From NCBI GenBank assembly GCA_004020645.1, contig SAQL01000033.1:1-64000 (forward strand): DNA of 64,000 nucleotides, given 5' to 3'. Made by a program: the position numbers and the translations under genes. Of the stretch, positions 36,463-45,234 are shown piece by piece. This DNA comes from Mesorhizobium sp. Lineage in GTDB: Bacteria > Pseudomonadota > Alphaproteobacteria > Rhizobiales > Rhizobiaceae. The first letter of the stretch is position 1, and each line of letters opens with the position of its first letter. The notes beneath the pieces were generated by a model. That model did no database searches, was not told where the DNA came from, and worked only from the letters and a program-made list of their open reading frames with translations.

Positions 36463-37593
36463 CTACTTTCCCTGGCTTGCACCGAATTTGCCCTTGAGCC
36501 ATGCCTTCGGCAGCGCCGGCACGAAATTGCCGTCGCGCCCGGTCATGTCGTCATTGGCGACCAGCGCATTGAGGATTGCTTCCTCCACACATTCGATCAC
36601 GGCGTCGAAGAACGGATCGATGTCGGTATCCGGGATAAAATCGGCGCTGGCGATGCGGCCTGACGGCGCCAGTGCCGCCTCGCGGTTGGCGGTCGAAAAG
36701 GCGAGGAAAATATCGCCCGAGCTATGATAGCCGAAGCCGCCGGTCATGGCGACGCCGAGCGGCGCCCGGCGGGCCAGCCGTTTCATCTGATGCGGCAGCA
36801 ACGGCGCATCGGTGGCGACAACCCCGATGATTGAGCCCTTTTCGGCGTGCGGCGTGCTTTCGCGGATCGCCGGTTCCACGAGATCGGGCCCGGCGCGCAA
36901 GCCGCGAATGGTGAAATTGCTCCGCTTGCCGAAATTCGCCTGCACGAACGCACCGACCGTGTAGCGCCGGCCGTGCCATTCGACGATGCGCGATGCCGTG
37001 CCGGAGCCTGCCTTGAAACCGAAGGCGATCATGCCGGTGCCGCCGCCGACGCTGCCTTCCTCGATCGATCCGCCGGTCGCGCCATCGAGTGCCGCGGCGA
37101 CATGCTCTGATCTGAGATGGTGGCCGTTGATGTCGTTCAGGAACCCGTCATAGGTTTCCGCCGCCACCGGCAGCCCCCAGCCGCTGTCGAGCGCGGCCGG
37201 CAGCACGCGCTGCATCCAGCGCAGCGTTCCGTCGCGCGAAACGCCGCAGGAATGCGTGTTGGTGATGGTGATCGGCAAATTGAAGGCGCCGGTTTCCTCG
37301 ATGATATGCGAGCCGGTCAATTCGCCATTGCCGTTCTGGCTGAAGACACCGGCAAAGACCGGCGTGGCCAGATCGGCGCGCGGTCTGGGCAGGATGGCTG
37401 TCACGCCGGTGCGCACCGGTCCCTTGCCGACCACCAGCGCACCATCGCCCGAAATCAGCGTCGAATAACCGACCGCAACGCCGGCCACATCGGTGATGGC
37501 GTTGAACGGTCCAGGCGTGCCGTCAAAACATATGCCGAAGGCTCGCGCGCGCAGCCTGCCGGAAGGCGTCGTCTGGTGATGATTGTCGGTCAT
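36463..37593 (-). CDS. P1/S58 family peptidase (DmpA-like aminopeptidase)
   Basis: A 376-residue N-terminal-nucleophile hydrolase of the DmpA/L-aminopeptidase D-esterase family. These enzymes self-cleave before a serine and remove N-terminal residues from peptides or amides. Family pieces are NAITDVAGVAVGYSTL, RTGVTAILPR, NGNGELTGSHI, TNTHSCGVSRDGTLRWM, GSVGGGTGM, and VVATDAPLLPHQMKRLARRAPLG with GIARTGG-like GVAMTGGFGYHSSGD. It follows xseA by 17 bp on the same strand, so they may be cotranscribed. The physiological substrate is not predictable. Confidence 0.9.
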   Translation of the reverse strand: MTDNHHQTTPSGRLRARAFGICFDGTPGPFNAITDVAGVAVGYSTLISGDGALVVGKGPVRTGVTAILPRPRADLATPVFAGVFSQNGNGELTGSHIIEETGAFNLPITITNTHSCGVSRDGTLRWMQRVLPAALDSGWGLPVAAETYDGFLNDINGHHLRSEHVAAALDGATGGSIEEGSVGGGTGMIAFGFKAGSGTASRIVEWHGRRYTVGAFVQANFGKRSNFTIRGLRAGPDLVEPAIRESTPHAEKGSIIGVVATDAPLLPHQMKRLARRAPLGVAMTGGFGYHSSGDIFLAFSTANREAALAPSGRIASADFIPDTDIDPFFDAVIECVEEAILNALVANDDMTGRDGNFVPALPKAWLKGKFGASQGK

Positions 37594-37610
37594 GCGGAAA
37601 TCGTTGCCAC

Positions 37611-39176
37611 TCAGAACAGCGAGCCCTGATTGCCAGGCTCCTTGGCTTTGGCGCCCGGTTTTGCAATTGTTTTCGGCCGTGCGGCACCGCTGGTCGCAAT
37701 CGCATCGGCGGTTCCATCGGCGAACTCCAGCGAAAGTGCCATCCCCGGCACCACTTCCGCAGCTTGCTTGATCACTGCGCCGTCGGCGTCTTTCACCAAG
37801 GCGAAGCCCCGCGCCAGCACCGCCTTGTGCGACAGCGTCGCCAGCAGCCGGTCGGCCTGGGTCAGTTTTCCGCGCAAGCGTTCGAGCCGTACGGAAATCA
37901 CCCGGTCCTGTCGCCGCGACAGCGCCGCCAGGGCATCGGCCTGCAATTTCTGCCGCCTTGCGATCGGCGCGGGCGACAACCGTGCCGCGGTGCGCGAAAA
38001 CCGCGTTCTCCGCTCGCGCACGATGGCGAAGAACGCCGCCTGCGCACGGGCGAGGTCGCGGCCGGCCAGTGTGCGCGCCTCGTTCATGCGTCGCGACAGA
38101 GTGGCCGGCGTCAGCCGCTGCGCCTGCAGCCTTGCCCGCTTGCGTTGGACGCTGACGGACAGCGCCCGGCCAAGCCGGCTCGTCGCCTCGTCGAAACGCC
38201 GGCGCGGTAGCGCCAGCAACTGGTCGGGCGAGGGTAGCGCCCGGGCGGCGGCACGGACCGCCTGGCGCTTGCGCTCGAAATTGCGCGATACCGCGGCCTT
38301 GAGCCGCGCACCAAGGCCGGCAAGCGTTACTTCGAGGTCGGCGCGCACGGGCACGGCGATTTCGGCGGCACCCGTCGGCGTCGGCGCCCGCACATCCGCC
38401 GCCAGGTCGATCAGCGTCCAGTCCGTTTCATGACCGACGGCGGAGATCACCGGAATGCGCGAAGCGGCGACGGCGCGGGCCAGCGCCTCGTCATTGAACC
38501 CCCAAAGGTCCTCGAGGCTGCCGCCGCCGCGCGCCACGATCAACAGGTCAGGGTGCGGAATAATGCCATCCTGCGCCAGTGCGTTGAAGCCGTTTACGGC
38601 GGCGGTCACTTCCGCGCCTGCCGTCTCGCCCTGCACCCGCACCGGCCAGACAAGCACATGCAGCGGAAACCGGTCCTTGATCCGGTGGATGATGTCGCGA
38701 ATGACGGAACCTGTCGGCGAGGTGACGACGCCGATGACGCGCGGCATGAACGGCAGCAAGCGCTTGCGGCCGGCATCGAACAGGCCTTCGGCCTGCAGCC
38801 GGCGCTTGCGCTCGTCCAGCAGCGCCATTAGCGCCCCGGCGCCGGCTGGCTCCAGGTTGTCGATGACGATCTGGTAGGTGGACTTTCCGGGATAGGTGGT
38901 GAGCCGGCCGGTGGCGATCACCTCCATGCCTTCTTCGGGGCGGAATTTCAGCCGGCCCATCGCGGTCTTCCACACCACGGCGTCGAGCCGTGCGCGGTCG
39001 TCCTTGAGGCAGAAATAGGCATGGCCGGAGGAATGCGGCCCGCGATAGCCTGATATTTCGCCGCGCACCCGCACATTGCCGAAGACGTCCTCGACCGTGC
39101 GCTTCAGCGCGCCGGAAATCTCGCTCACCGTGTATTCGGTGGCGTTGGTGCGTGATTCGGATACTGCGTCGCTCAT
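37611..39176 (-). CDS. xseA: Exodeoxyribonuclease VII large subunit
   Basis: A 521-residue XseA, which with XseB degrades single-stranded DNA in both directions. The N-terminal OB-fold (YTVSEISGALKRTVEDVFGNVRVRGEISGY, in two parts) is followed by the catalytic core with GVVTSPTGSVIRDI, IVARGGGSLEDLW and GHETDWTLIDLAADVRAPTP, and by a long coiled-coil Arg/Ala-rich C-terminus. The ATG at 39176 (MSDAV) fits the family start; a much longer open frame to 39755 only reads through the LysR gene. No xseB is visible beside it. Confidence 0.95.
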   Translation of the reverse strand: MSDAVSESRTNATEYTVSEISGALKRTVEDVFGNVRVRGEISGYRGPHSSGHAYFCLKDDRARLDAVVWKTAMGRLKFRPEEGMEVIATGRLTTYPGKSTYQIVIDNLEPAGAGALMALLDERKRRLQAEGLFDAGRKRLLPFMPRVIGVVTSPTGSVIRDIIHRIKDRFPLHVLVWPVRVQGETAGAEVTAAVNGFNALAQDGIIPHPDLLIVARGGGSLEDLWGFNDEALARAVAASRIPVISAVGHETDWTLIDLAADVRAPTPTGAAEIAVPVRADLEVTLAGLGARLKAAVSRNFERKRQAVRAAARALPSPDQLLALPRRRFDEATSRLGRALSVSVQRKRARLQAQRLTPATLSRRMNEARTLAGRDLARAQAAFFAIVRERRTRFSRTAARLSPAPIARRQKLQADALAALSRRQDRVISVRLERLRGKLTQADRLLATLSHKAVLARGFALVKDADGAVIKQAAEVVPGMALSLEFADGTADAIATSGAARPKTIAKPGAKAKEPGNQGSLF

Positions 39177-39249
39177 TGGCCGATTGGGGGGCGGTTGTCG
39201 GTCCGCGTCAAGACACGTGTGTCTGGTGCCGGCCAATTGCGGGGGTTTT

Positions 39250-40206
39250 TCACCAGCCCGGCGTGATCTGGTTCGGCTTGGTCCGCTTCGTCCTAGAGAA
39301 GGCAAATGCCGGGAAGTCGAAGCTTCCCGTATCTTCGCCGAGCGGCACGGAGATATTGTCGAGGCTTTCCGAAATGTGACGGGCCAGCGCGTCGACGATC
39401 TCCGGCCGCGACGTCTGGCCGCGCATGATGCCGATGCGGCAATCGGGCAGGGCGCCGAACCCGTCGGCGTCGCCCAGAACCCGCATGCCCGGCCGCAGCG
39501 CGCATTCCGGCAGCACCGAGATCGCCAGGCCGGAAAGCACCGCGGCGGTGATGACTGTCGCCGAGAAGCTGGTGAACAGGATGCGGTAGTCGCGGTTCTG
39601 CCGGTCGAGCAAGTCGACGGCGGCCCGCCGCCAGATGCAGTTCGGCCGGCCGAAGGCCATCGGCAGAACTTCCTGCTCATGCGTCGCATGGTTGGCCGAA
39701 GTGACCCACAGCAGCGGTTCGCGCCGCACCACTTCCGACTGGCCGTGTGCGTCACTGTGCGTCACCAGCGCCAGATCGAGATTGCCGCGCTTGATATGCT
39801 CGACCAGCCCCGGCGTCGGCTCGCAGATCACGGTTAGCTCGACACGTGGGTTGGAACGGGCGAAGCGTGCCATGATCTCGGGCAGGAAGCGATCGGCATA
39901 GTCGTCTGGGGTGCCGATGCGGATCGTGCCTTCGAGCCGCCGGTCGTCGAAGGCGGCCAGCGTTTCCCGATTGAGGAACAGCAACCGTCTTGCATAGGAG
40001 AGCAGCTTGTCGCCCTCCTCGGTCAGCCTGTTGGTGCGGCCGTCCTTTTCGAACAGCGGCTTGCCGATCCGTTCCTCCAGCCGGCGCATCTGCATGGATA
40101 CCGCCGACTGGGTCCGATGCACCGCTTCCGCCGCGCGGGTAAAGCTGCCGGTGTCGACGATCGAGACGAAGGTCTGCAACTGATCGAGATCGAGTGGCGC
40201 TTTCAT
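39250..40206 (-). CDS. LysR-family transcriptional regulator
   Basis: A 318-residue LysR regulator. The winged helix lies at residues 5-65 (LDQLQTFVSIVDTGSFTRAA, then QSAVSMQMRRLEERIGKPLF) and a type 2 periplasmic-binding-like effector domain follows. A 73-bp gap separates it from xseA downstream. It is divergent from the DUF1127 gene. The ligand and targets are unknown. Confidence 0.92.
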   Translation of the reverse strand: MKAPLDLDQLQTFVSIVDTGSFTRAAEAVHRTQSAVSMQMRRLEERIGKPLFEKDGRTNRLTEEGDKLLSYARRLLFLNRETLAAFDDRRLEGTIRIGTPDDYADRFLPEIMARFARSNPRVELTVICEPTPGLVEHIKRGNLDLALVTHSDAHGQSEVVRREPLLWVTSANHATHEQEVLPMAFGRPNCIWRRAAVDLLDRQNRDYRILFTSFSATVITAAVLSGLAISVLPECALRPGMRVLGDADGFGALPDCRIGIMRGQTSRPEIVDALARHISESLDNISVPLGEDTGSFDFPAFAFSRTKRTKPNQITPGW

Positions 40207-40384
40207 CGGTCTAATCCATCATTAGTGTTGATGCTAAAGATTAGAAACATTCGTTGGATTAATCAATCGAACGATGGCAAATTTACGACTGTCCACATGA
40301 CGGCATGTGTGAATCGGGACCGGAACGGCCGCTGTTTCCAGCGCCGATCGCCCGTCTTCGTCCGTTCGAATGAAGGAGACTGAC

Positions 40385-40675
40385 ATGGCTACGTTTGATT
40401 TCGCCACCGAGACTTCGCGCATCACGTCGCGTCCGGCTATTGCGACGCGCGTGGTCAACACCATCTCCAACGTCTATCGCGCCTGGAAAAACCGCCGCGC
40501 CTTCTATCGCCTTGGCGAGATGTCGGACGCCGAACTTGCCGACATCGGCTTGACGCGCGCCGATCTCCACGTCGCCATCGACGTGCCGTTCGGCCGCGAT
40601 CCAACCGAAAGGCTTCGCGCCATCGCGGCCGATCGCAGGGAAACGATCGAGGATATTGCCCGCAAGGTGACCTGA
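40385..40675 (+). CDS. DUF1127 domain protein
   Basis: A 96-residue basic protein ending in the DUF1127 motif (RAFYRLGEMSDAELADIGLTRADL) with an Arg-rich helix before it. DUF1127 proteins in Rhizobiales and other alphaproteobacteria have been linked to RNA turnover and to phosphate/carbon regulation. The ATG at 40385 follows GAAGGAGACTG. A terminator lies about 93 bp after the stop. It is divergent from the LysR gene. Confidence 0.88.
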   Translation: MATFDFATETSRITSRPAIATRVVNTISNVYRAWKNRRAFYRLGEMSDAELADIGLTRADLHVAIDVPFGRDPTERLRAIAADRRETIEDIARKVT

Positions 40676-40767
40676 TCGCGTTGGTTGCGTGCCCTTGGGG
40701 TGCACGGCGCTATAGGATTTCGCAGGCTCCCACTCCCTGCTGGTTCCCCGCCGGCCCGCCTGCACAC

Positions 40768-40798
40768 TGCCCGGTCCTCCCGAGGATCGGGCATTTTT
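40768..40798 (+). terminator. Intrinsic terminator after the DUF1127 gene
   Basis: TGCCCGGTCCTC (40768-40779) pairs with GAGGATCGGGCA (40782-40793; one G-U pair), followed by TTTTT. The 92 bp between gene and hairpin are C-rich (CTCCCACTCCC) and could form a 3'-UTR-derived RNA, but nothing specific supports that. Confidence 0.85.
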
Positions 40799-40841
40799 CT
40801 TTGGGCGGCGCTCAAGATCAGGTTGCGGCCGCCTCGTCGGT

Positions 40842-41720
40842 TTAGCGCCGATCCATGCCTCGCTTGAACTGATCGAAGATCGATTCCACGCCCTTCTGAT
40901 AATCGTCGCGTTGCTTCGCGCCCGCCTCGAACATCTTGCCGAACAAATCGTCGAACGGATTGCGTGGCCTGCCGCTCGGATTGGCCTGTGGCTGCGGCGC
41001 TTCGCGCTGCTGCGGCGCTTCACGCTGCGGCTGTTGCGCGCCGCCGCCGAACATATCCTGCAGCACCTTGCCGAGCGGATTGTCGCCATAGGGATTGGGT
41101 GTCTGCTGCGGCTGCTGCGCGCCGCCGAACATGTCCTGCAGCATCTTGCCGAATGGATTGTCCATCGGGCCGGGCTGCGGCGCCTGGCGCTGCTGTGGTG
41201 CCGGCGCCTGTGCGCCGCCGCCAGCATGCCGCATCATCTGCTCGATGATCTCGCCGAGCGGATTGCCGCCGCCGCTGAATCCGCCTGCTGCCTGCATCTG
41301 ACTTGTGGTCTGCTTGAACAGGCCGCCCATCATCATCGAAGCCACGACCGGCAGCATCTGCTGCAAGACCTGCTGGCTGACGCCGCTCACCTGCGCAGCC
41401 TGGCTGGCAACGGCGCGGGACAGCTCTTTTGAGCCGAACAGATGGCCAAGAATGCCGTTGCCTTCATCGACGCCCTGCGGCGAGAAGGCCCGGCTTGCGT
41501 CCTCGAAATATTTGGCGTGCTGGCCGCTGGCCATTGCCGTCATGAACGCGCCGAGCCCGTAAGGGTCGGAGGTGCTGCTCTTCAGCCCCTGTGAAAAGGC
41601 CGGCAGCAGCGCCTCGACCGCCGATTGCGCTTGCTGCTGCGAAAGCCCGAACTGTTGGGCCAGGGCCTGCATGCCATTGCCGTTCTGCGCCTGCGCCAGA
41701 ATGTCGAACAAGGAAGGCAT
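40842..41720 (-). CDS. DUF937 domain protein with Gln/Pro-rich tandem repeats
   Basis: A 292-residue protein. The first 150 residues are a DUF937-like helical domain (SLFDILAQAQNGNGMQALAQ, then GLSQQQAQSAVEALLPAF). The C-terminal half has four spaced repeats of a short helix: NPLGEIIEQMMRHAGG, NPFGKMLQDMFGG, NPLGKVLQDMFGG and NPFDDLFGKMFEAG. They are separated by Gln/Pro/Ala-rich linkers. The ATG at 41720 follows GAGGAGAAAACC. It lies downstream of gshA on the same strand with a 120-bp gap holding a repeat fragment. Function unknown; the repeated motif looks like a peptide-binding or self-assembly element. Confidence 0.85.
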   Translation of the reverse strand: MPSLFDILAQAQNGNGMQALAQQFGLSQQQAQSAVEALLPAFSQGLKSSTSDPYGLGAFMTAMASGQHAKYFEDASRAFSPQGVDEGNGILGHLFGSKELSRAVASQAAQVSGVSQQVLQQMLPVVASMMMGGLFKQTTSQMQAAGGFSGGGNPLGEIIEQMMRHAGGGAQAPAPQQRQAPQPGPMDNPFGKMLQDMFGGAQQPQQTPNPYGDNPLGKVLQDMFGGGAQQPQREAPQQREAPQPQANPSGRPRNPFDDLFGKMFEAGAKQRDDYQKGVESIFDQFKRGMDRR

Positions 41721-41774
41721 TGGTTTTCTCCTCGGGGAAAATCCTCGTAGGAGCGAGCCTATCGCATCGGCCCG

Positions 41775-41807
41775 AAAATCGGAATCGATTTTCGGAAAGC
41801 GCGTATT
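41775..41807. repeat. Family B repeat fragment
   Basis: CCGAAAATCGGAATCGATTTTCGG is the central palindrome of the family B element, here without the GCGCATGATCC arms. It lies between gshA and the DUF937 gene. Confidence 0.6.
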
Positions 41808-41840
41808 TCCTGAGCTGTCGGCCAAGCCGAAAGCGAACGG

Positions 41841-43214
41841 TTAATACGCATACTCCATGAACACTGGCTCGATCGAGCCGCCCCAGCGGGTATGATAGGC
41901 GGAGAGCAGCTCCTCGGCGCTTGTCGTGCCGCGTGCGACGACTTCGTCCAGCGTGCTGAGGAACGAAGTTTCGTCGTAGCCGTCGCGGTTCTTGCGGCCG
42001 CGGTTCTTCAGCCCCATGCGCGAGACGACGAGCACGTCGCGGGCGATCTCGCGCAGTGTCGTGTTGCGGAACGGCGCCGAAATGCCCTGTTCCGGCACGG
42101 CGTTGCGCATCGCCAGCACTTCTTCATAGGTCCAGCTCGACGTCAGCGCCTCGGCCGCGTCGAGCGCCGCCGCGTCATAGAGCAGCCCGACCCAGAAGGC
42201 CGGCAGCGCGCAGATGCGCCGCCACGGTCCGCCATCGGCGCCGCGCATTTCAAGGAAGCGCTTCAATCGCACATCGGGGAACAGCGTCGACAAATGGTTC
42301 GCCCAATCGCCCATTGTTGGCAGCCCGTCGGGAATCCCGTTGCGGGCGTCACCTGCCATGAACTGGCGGAAGGTGACGTGCGTCATGTCGTGGTACTGGC
42401 TGTCGCGGATGACGAAGTACATCGGCACGTCGAGCGCCCATTCGACATAGTCGGCGAAGCCGAAATCGGGCGAGAAGCAGAAGTCGAGCAGGCCCGAGCG
42501 CTGGTTATCGGTGTCGCGCCAGATGTCGCCACGCCAGCTCTGAAATCCGTTGGGCCGGCCCTCGGTGAACGGCGAGTTGGCGAACAGCGCCGTCGACAGC
42601 GGCTGCAGCTTCAGCGACACCTGCATCTTGCGGCGCATGTCGGCCTCGCTCTCGAAGTCGAGATTCACCTGGATGGTGCAGGTGCGGTACATCATGTCGA
42701 GGCCTTTGGTGCCGACCTTGGGCATGTAGCGCGTCATGATCTCGTAGCGCGACTTCGGCATTTTCGGCGTCTCGGCCAGCGACCATTTCGGGCTGCCGCC
42801 GAGGCCGAGGAAGCGTATGCCCATCGGCTCGGCGATCTCGCGCACCTGCGCCAGATGCGCATTGCCCTCGCGGCAGGTCTGGTGGATCGTCTCCAGCGGC
42901 GCGCCGGACAGTTCGAACTGGCCGCCGGGTTCCAGCGAAATCGCGCCCTGGCCGGTCGGCTCGACCAGCCCGATAATGCGGCCGGCATCCATGATCGGAT
43001 CCCAGCCGAGTTTTTCCTGCATGCCTTCGAGAATGGCGCGGATGCCGTGATCGCCCCCATAGGGAACCGGCGCATTGCCGTCGACATAGAACGGGAATTT
43101 CTCGTGTTCGGTGCCGATGCGCCATTTGTCGCGCGGCTTGTTGCCTTCAGCCAGATGCTCGACAAGCTCGTCGACGCCTTCGATCGGCCGGAAATCGGTT
43201 GTGTCGCGCGCCAT
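41841..43214 (-). CDS. gshA: Glutamate-cysteine ligase (plant/alphaproteobacterial type)
   Basis: A 457-residue GshA of the class shared by plants and alphaproteobacteria. It makes gamma-glutamylcysteine, the first step of glutathione synthesis. The active-site region WRIGTEHEKFPF is near residue 33, followed by LEPGGQFELSGAP, MYRTCTIQVNLDFESE, NSPFTEGRPNGF and the late TLREIARDVL. The ATG at 43214 (MARDTT) is chosen over the upstream ATG at 43277, which would translate part of a family B repeat. It is a single gene or leads into the DUF937 gene. Confidence 0.95.
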   Translation of the reverse strand: MARDTTDFRPIEGVDELVEHLAEGNKPRDKWRIGTEHEKFPFYVDGNAPVPYGGDHGIRAILEGMQEKLGWDPIMDAGRIIGLVEPTGQGAISLEPGGQFELSGAPLETIHQTCREGNAHLAQVREIAEPMGIRFLGLGGSPKWSLAETPKMPKSRYEIMTRYMPKVGTKGLDMMYRTCTIQVNLDFESEADMRRKMQVSLKLQPLSTALFANSPFTEGRPNGFQSWRGDIWRDTDNQRSGLLDFCFSPDFGFADYVEWALDVPMYFVIRDSQYHDMTHVTFRQFMAGDARNGIPDGLPTMGDWANHLSTLFPDVRLKRFLEMRGADGGPWRRICALPAFWVGLLYDAAALDAAEALTSSWTYEEVLAMRNAVPEQGISAPFRNTTLREIARDVLVVSRMGLKNRGRKNRDGYDETSFLSTLDEVVARGTTSAEELLSAYHTRWGGSIEPVFMEYAY

Positions 43215-43223
43215 GAACAGCCC

Positions 43224-43347
43224 TCCGACGCATGACCCGAAAATCGGCATCGATTTTCGCTTGGGATCATGTGCCAAACCAAGTGCTACAACGTCCTATG
43301 CGCGTGCGAAAGGACGCGCGGCGCTGCAGGCGGCCGGACGACCGCCG
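43224..43347. repeat. Composite palindromic repeat, family B
   Basis: GCATGACCCGAAAATCGGCA, with ATCGATTTTCGCTTGGGATC, is followed by CTACAACGTCC...GGACGCGCGGCGCTGCAGG. It is the element of 26417-26520 in the opposite orientation, immediately upstream of gshA. Confidence 0.8.
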
Positions 43348-43432
43348 GCGCTAGATGGACGAAATGTCAGTAGGCGATCAAGCGAAAAATCCTGAGCCAC
43401 AGGGTAACTGGAATTGATTGACGCTGCTTCTT

Positions 43433-43736
43433 CCTCCTCCCCTTGTGGCAGAAGGTGGATTGGCGCGCAGAGCCGAGACGGATGAGGGTGCTCCAGCTTG
43501 GCATCGCGTTCGATCCAGCACCCCTCATCCGACCGAGCGGAGCCTGTCCTCGGGCCTGCCGGAGGCAAGACCCGTGGGCTCGGCCACCTTCTCCCACAAG
43601 GGTGTTTGGACTGGGGACATCGCGAACAGCTGTGCGAGGACATCGCGAACAGTTTTGCGCATTGTGCGCGGGGGGCGGGATTCCGTTCAAGGACAGAAGC
43701 GCGGTGTCCCCAGCCCAAACAAAGGGGAGAAGGGCG
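43433..43736. repeat. Long imperfect inverted repeat (family D) between gshA and rsmE
   Basis: CCTTGTGGCAGAAGGTGGATTG and CCGACCGAGCGGAGCC...CACCTTCTCCCACAAGG are opposing arms of about 170 bp (to 43610). A second part holds a 14-base direct repeat, GACATCGCGAACAG (43617-43630 and 43641-43654). No gene is supported in 43215-43736. Confidence 0.75.
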
Positions 43737-44471
43737 TCACCAGTCCCCGATTGTTGCCTGTATCACCGCCAGTGCCGCCACCGCAGCCGTATCGGCGCGC
43801 AGGATGCGCGGACCGAGCGGAATGGCGGTTACGAAAGGCAGCGCCCTCAGTATCCTTCGTTCCTCGTCGGAAAATCCGCCCTCGGGTCCAACCAGCAGGC
43901 CGAGTTTCTTCTCCCGTAGCGCTTGCAGCGCCGGCAGCGGATTGTTGGTGGAGGCATCCTCGTCGCAGAAGATCAACCGCCGCTCCTTGTCCCAGCCGGC
44001 CAGCAGGCGTTCGAACTTTTCCGCTTCGCGCACGTCCGGCACCGCCAGGATGCCGCATTGTTCGGCGGCCTCGACGACATTGGCACGCACGCGTTCGATG
44101 CCGAGCCTTGCCACTTGCGTGTGCTGGGTGACGACCGGTTGCAGCACGCCGGCGCCCATCTCGACCGCCTTCTGCACCAGATAATCGAGCCGACCCTGCT
44201 TTATCGGCGCAAAGCAGTAGACGAGATCTGGCAGCGGCGGCTGCGGCCGCTGCAAGGTTAGCACCTTCAGCCGCACCGCCTTTTTGGACTTGGCGGCGAT
44301 AGCCGCCGACCATTCGCCGTCGCGGCCGTTGAACAACAGGATTTCGGCGTCTTCGCCGAGCCGCAGCACATGCATGAGGTAATGGCTCTGCTGCGGGCTC
44401 GCCTCGAACTCGATATCCGCTCCGAGGTCGTCCAGCACGAACAGCCGCTGCATCTTGTAATTGGCGCGCAT
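43737..44471 (-). CDS. rsmE: 16S rRNA (uracil1498-N3)-methyltransferase
   Basis: A 244-residue RsmE of the SPOUT superfamily, which methylates U1498 of 16S rRNA. The N-terminal PUA-like part (SHYLMHVLRLGEDAEILLFNGRDGEW in two parts) precedes the SAM-binding trefoil knot GLLVGPEGGFSDEE and LGPRILRADTA. The ATG at 44471 (MRANYKMQR) is chosen; an in-frame ATG at 44522 would overlap the upstream gene. It probably shares a transcript with the 220-residue protein gene that ends at 44503. Confidence 0.93.
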   Translation of the reverse strand: MRANYKMQRLFVLDDLGADIEFEASPQQSHYLMHVLRLGEDAEILLFNGRDGEWSAAIAAKSKKAVRLKVLTLQRPQPPLPDLVYCFAPIKQGRLDYLVQKAVEMGAGVLQPVVTQHTQVARLGIERVRANVVEAAEQCGILAVPDVREAEKFERLLAGWDKERRLIFCDEDASTNNPLPALQALREKKLGLLVGPEGGFSDEERRILRALPFVTAIPLGPRILRADTAAVAALAVIQATIGDW

Positions 44472-44502
44472 CACCGAGGAATGGGCGAGCCAAACCTTGA
44501 CG

Positions 44503-45165
44503 TCAAGCCTCAGCGCTCGCATGCCAGACCGGTTCGTAGCCTTGCCTCAGCACGGAAACGGTGGTTGCCGGCGTGAGCAGACGGATTGGACGGTCGGCAA
44601 AATCGCCGAACCCGACCGGATCGCCGCCCACGCGATCGCCATAGCCTGCGAACGACCAGCGCAGCGCCTTGCCGCCACGCATCGCGTAGGCGTCGCCGCC
44701 GTCCGCAACCATGGCGCCGTCCGGCAACCCGGCAAGCTCTTCTGCGGATACGACCGGTGCCCGACCGCCCGACGCCAGCCGCTCCTTATGCAGCCGCTTG
44801 TCGACCAGCGGTGCACGCGGCTCGGAAATGCCGAAGACCGCGCCGAGGCGCTGAACGAAGTCGCTCGCCCTCTCGCGCCGGCAGAAGAAGCAAGGCCGAT
44901 GCCCGGCCGAGAGCGCGGTCACCTCGTCCAGGAAAAACAGCTCGGTCCAGCCGGCCTTACCACCGTTCCTGTTTCGGCCCATCGGCTCGCGGCGCACCTC
45001 GCGGAATTCGCAGACGCAGATGATCCAGGCCTGCAGCGCCCAGCGCTTTTTCAGCAGCGTCTTCGTTTCGGGGTCATGGATGATGCCACGATTGCCCATG
45101 AACAGGCCGCGCTCCGGCACGGCGTGGAGGGCGCCGAACGGGTCGACCCGGTTCTGAAGTGGCAT
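44503..45165 (-). CDS. Uncharacterised protein with a CxxC-type site
   Basis: A 220-residue soluble protein that I do not recognise. It has a segment with possible metal ligands, GHRPCFFCRRERASDF (Cys-x-x-Cys), near residue 93. Earlier conserved-looking parts are GNRGIIHDPETKTLLKKRWA and WIICVCEFREVRR, and the C-terminus is beta-rich. The ATG at 45165 (MPLQNR) is preferred over 45210. It is immediately upstream of rsmE, so a role in RNA or translation could be considered, but only position supports this. Confidence 0.7.
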   Translation of the reverse strand: MPLQNRVDPFGALHAVPERGLFMGNRGIIHDPETKTLLKKRWALQAWIICVCEFREVRREPMGRNRNGGKAGWTELFFLDEVTALSAGHRPCFFCRRERASDFVQRLGAVFGISEPRAPLVDKRLHKERLASGGRAPVVSAEELAGLPDGAMVADGGDAYAMRGGKALRWSFAGYGDRVGGDPVGFGDFADRPIRLLTPATTVSVLRQGYEPVWHASAEA

Positions 45166-45234
45166 AGCTTTCTCCCCGAATACGTATCTTGGCCGGAATG
45201 ACGGCGGCATGATATCGCTCGTCGCATCGTTTTC

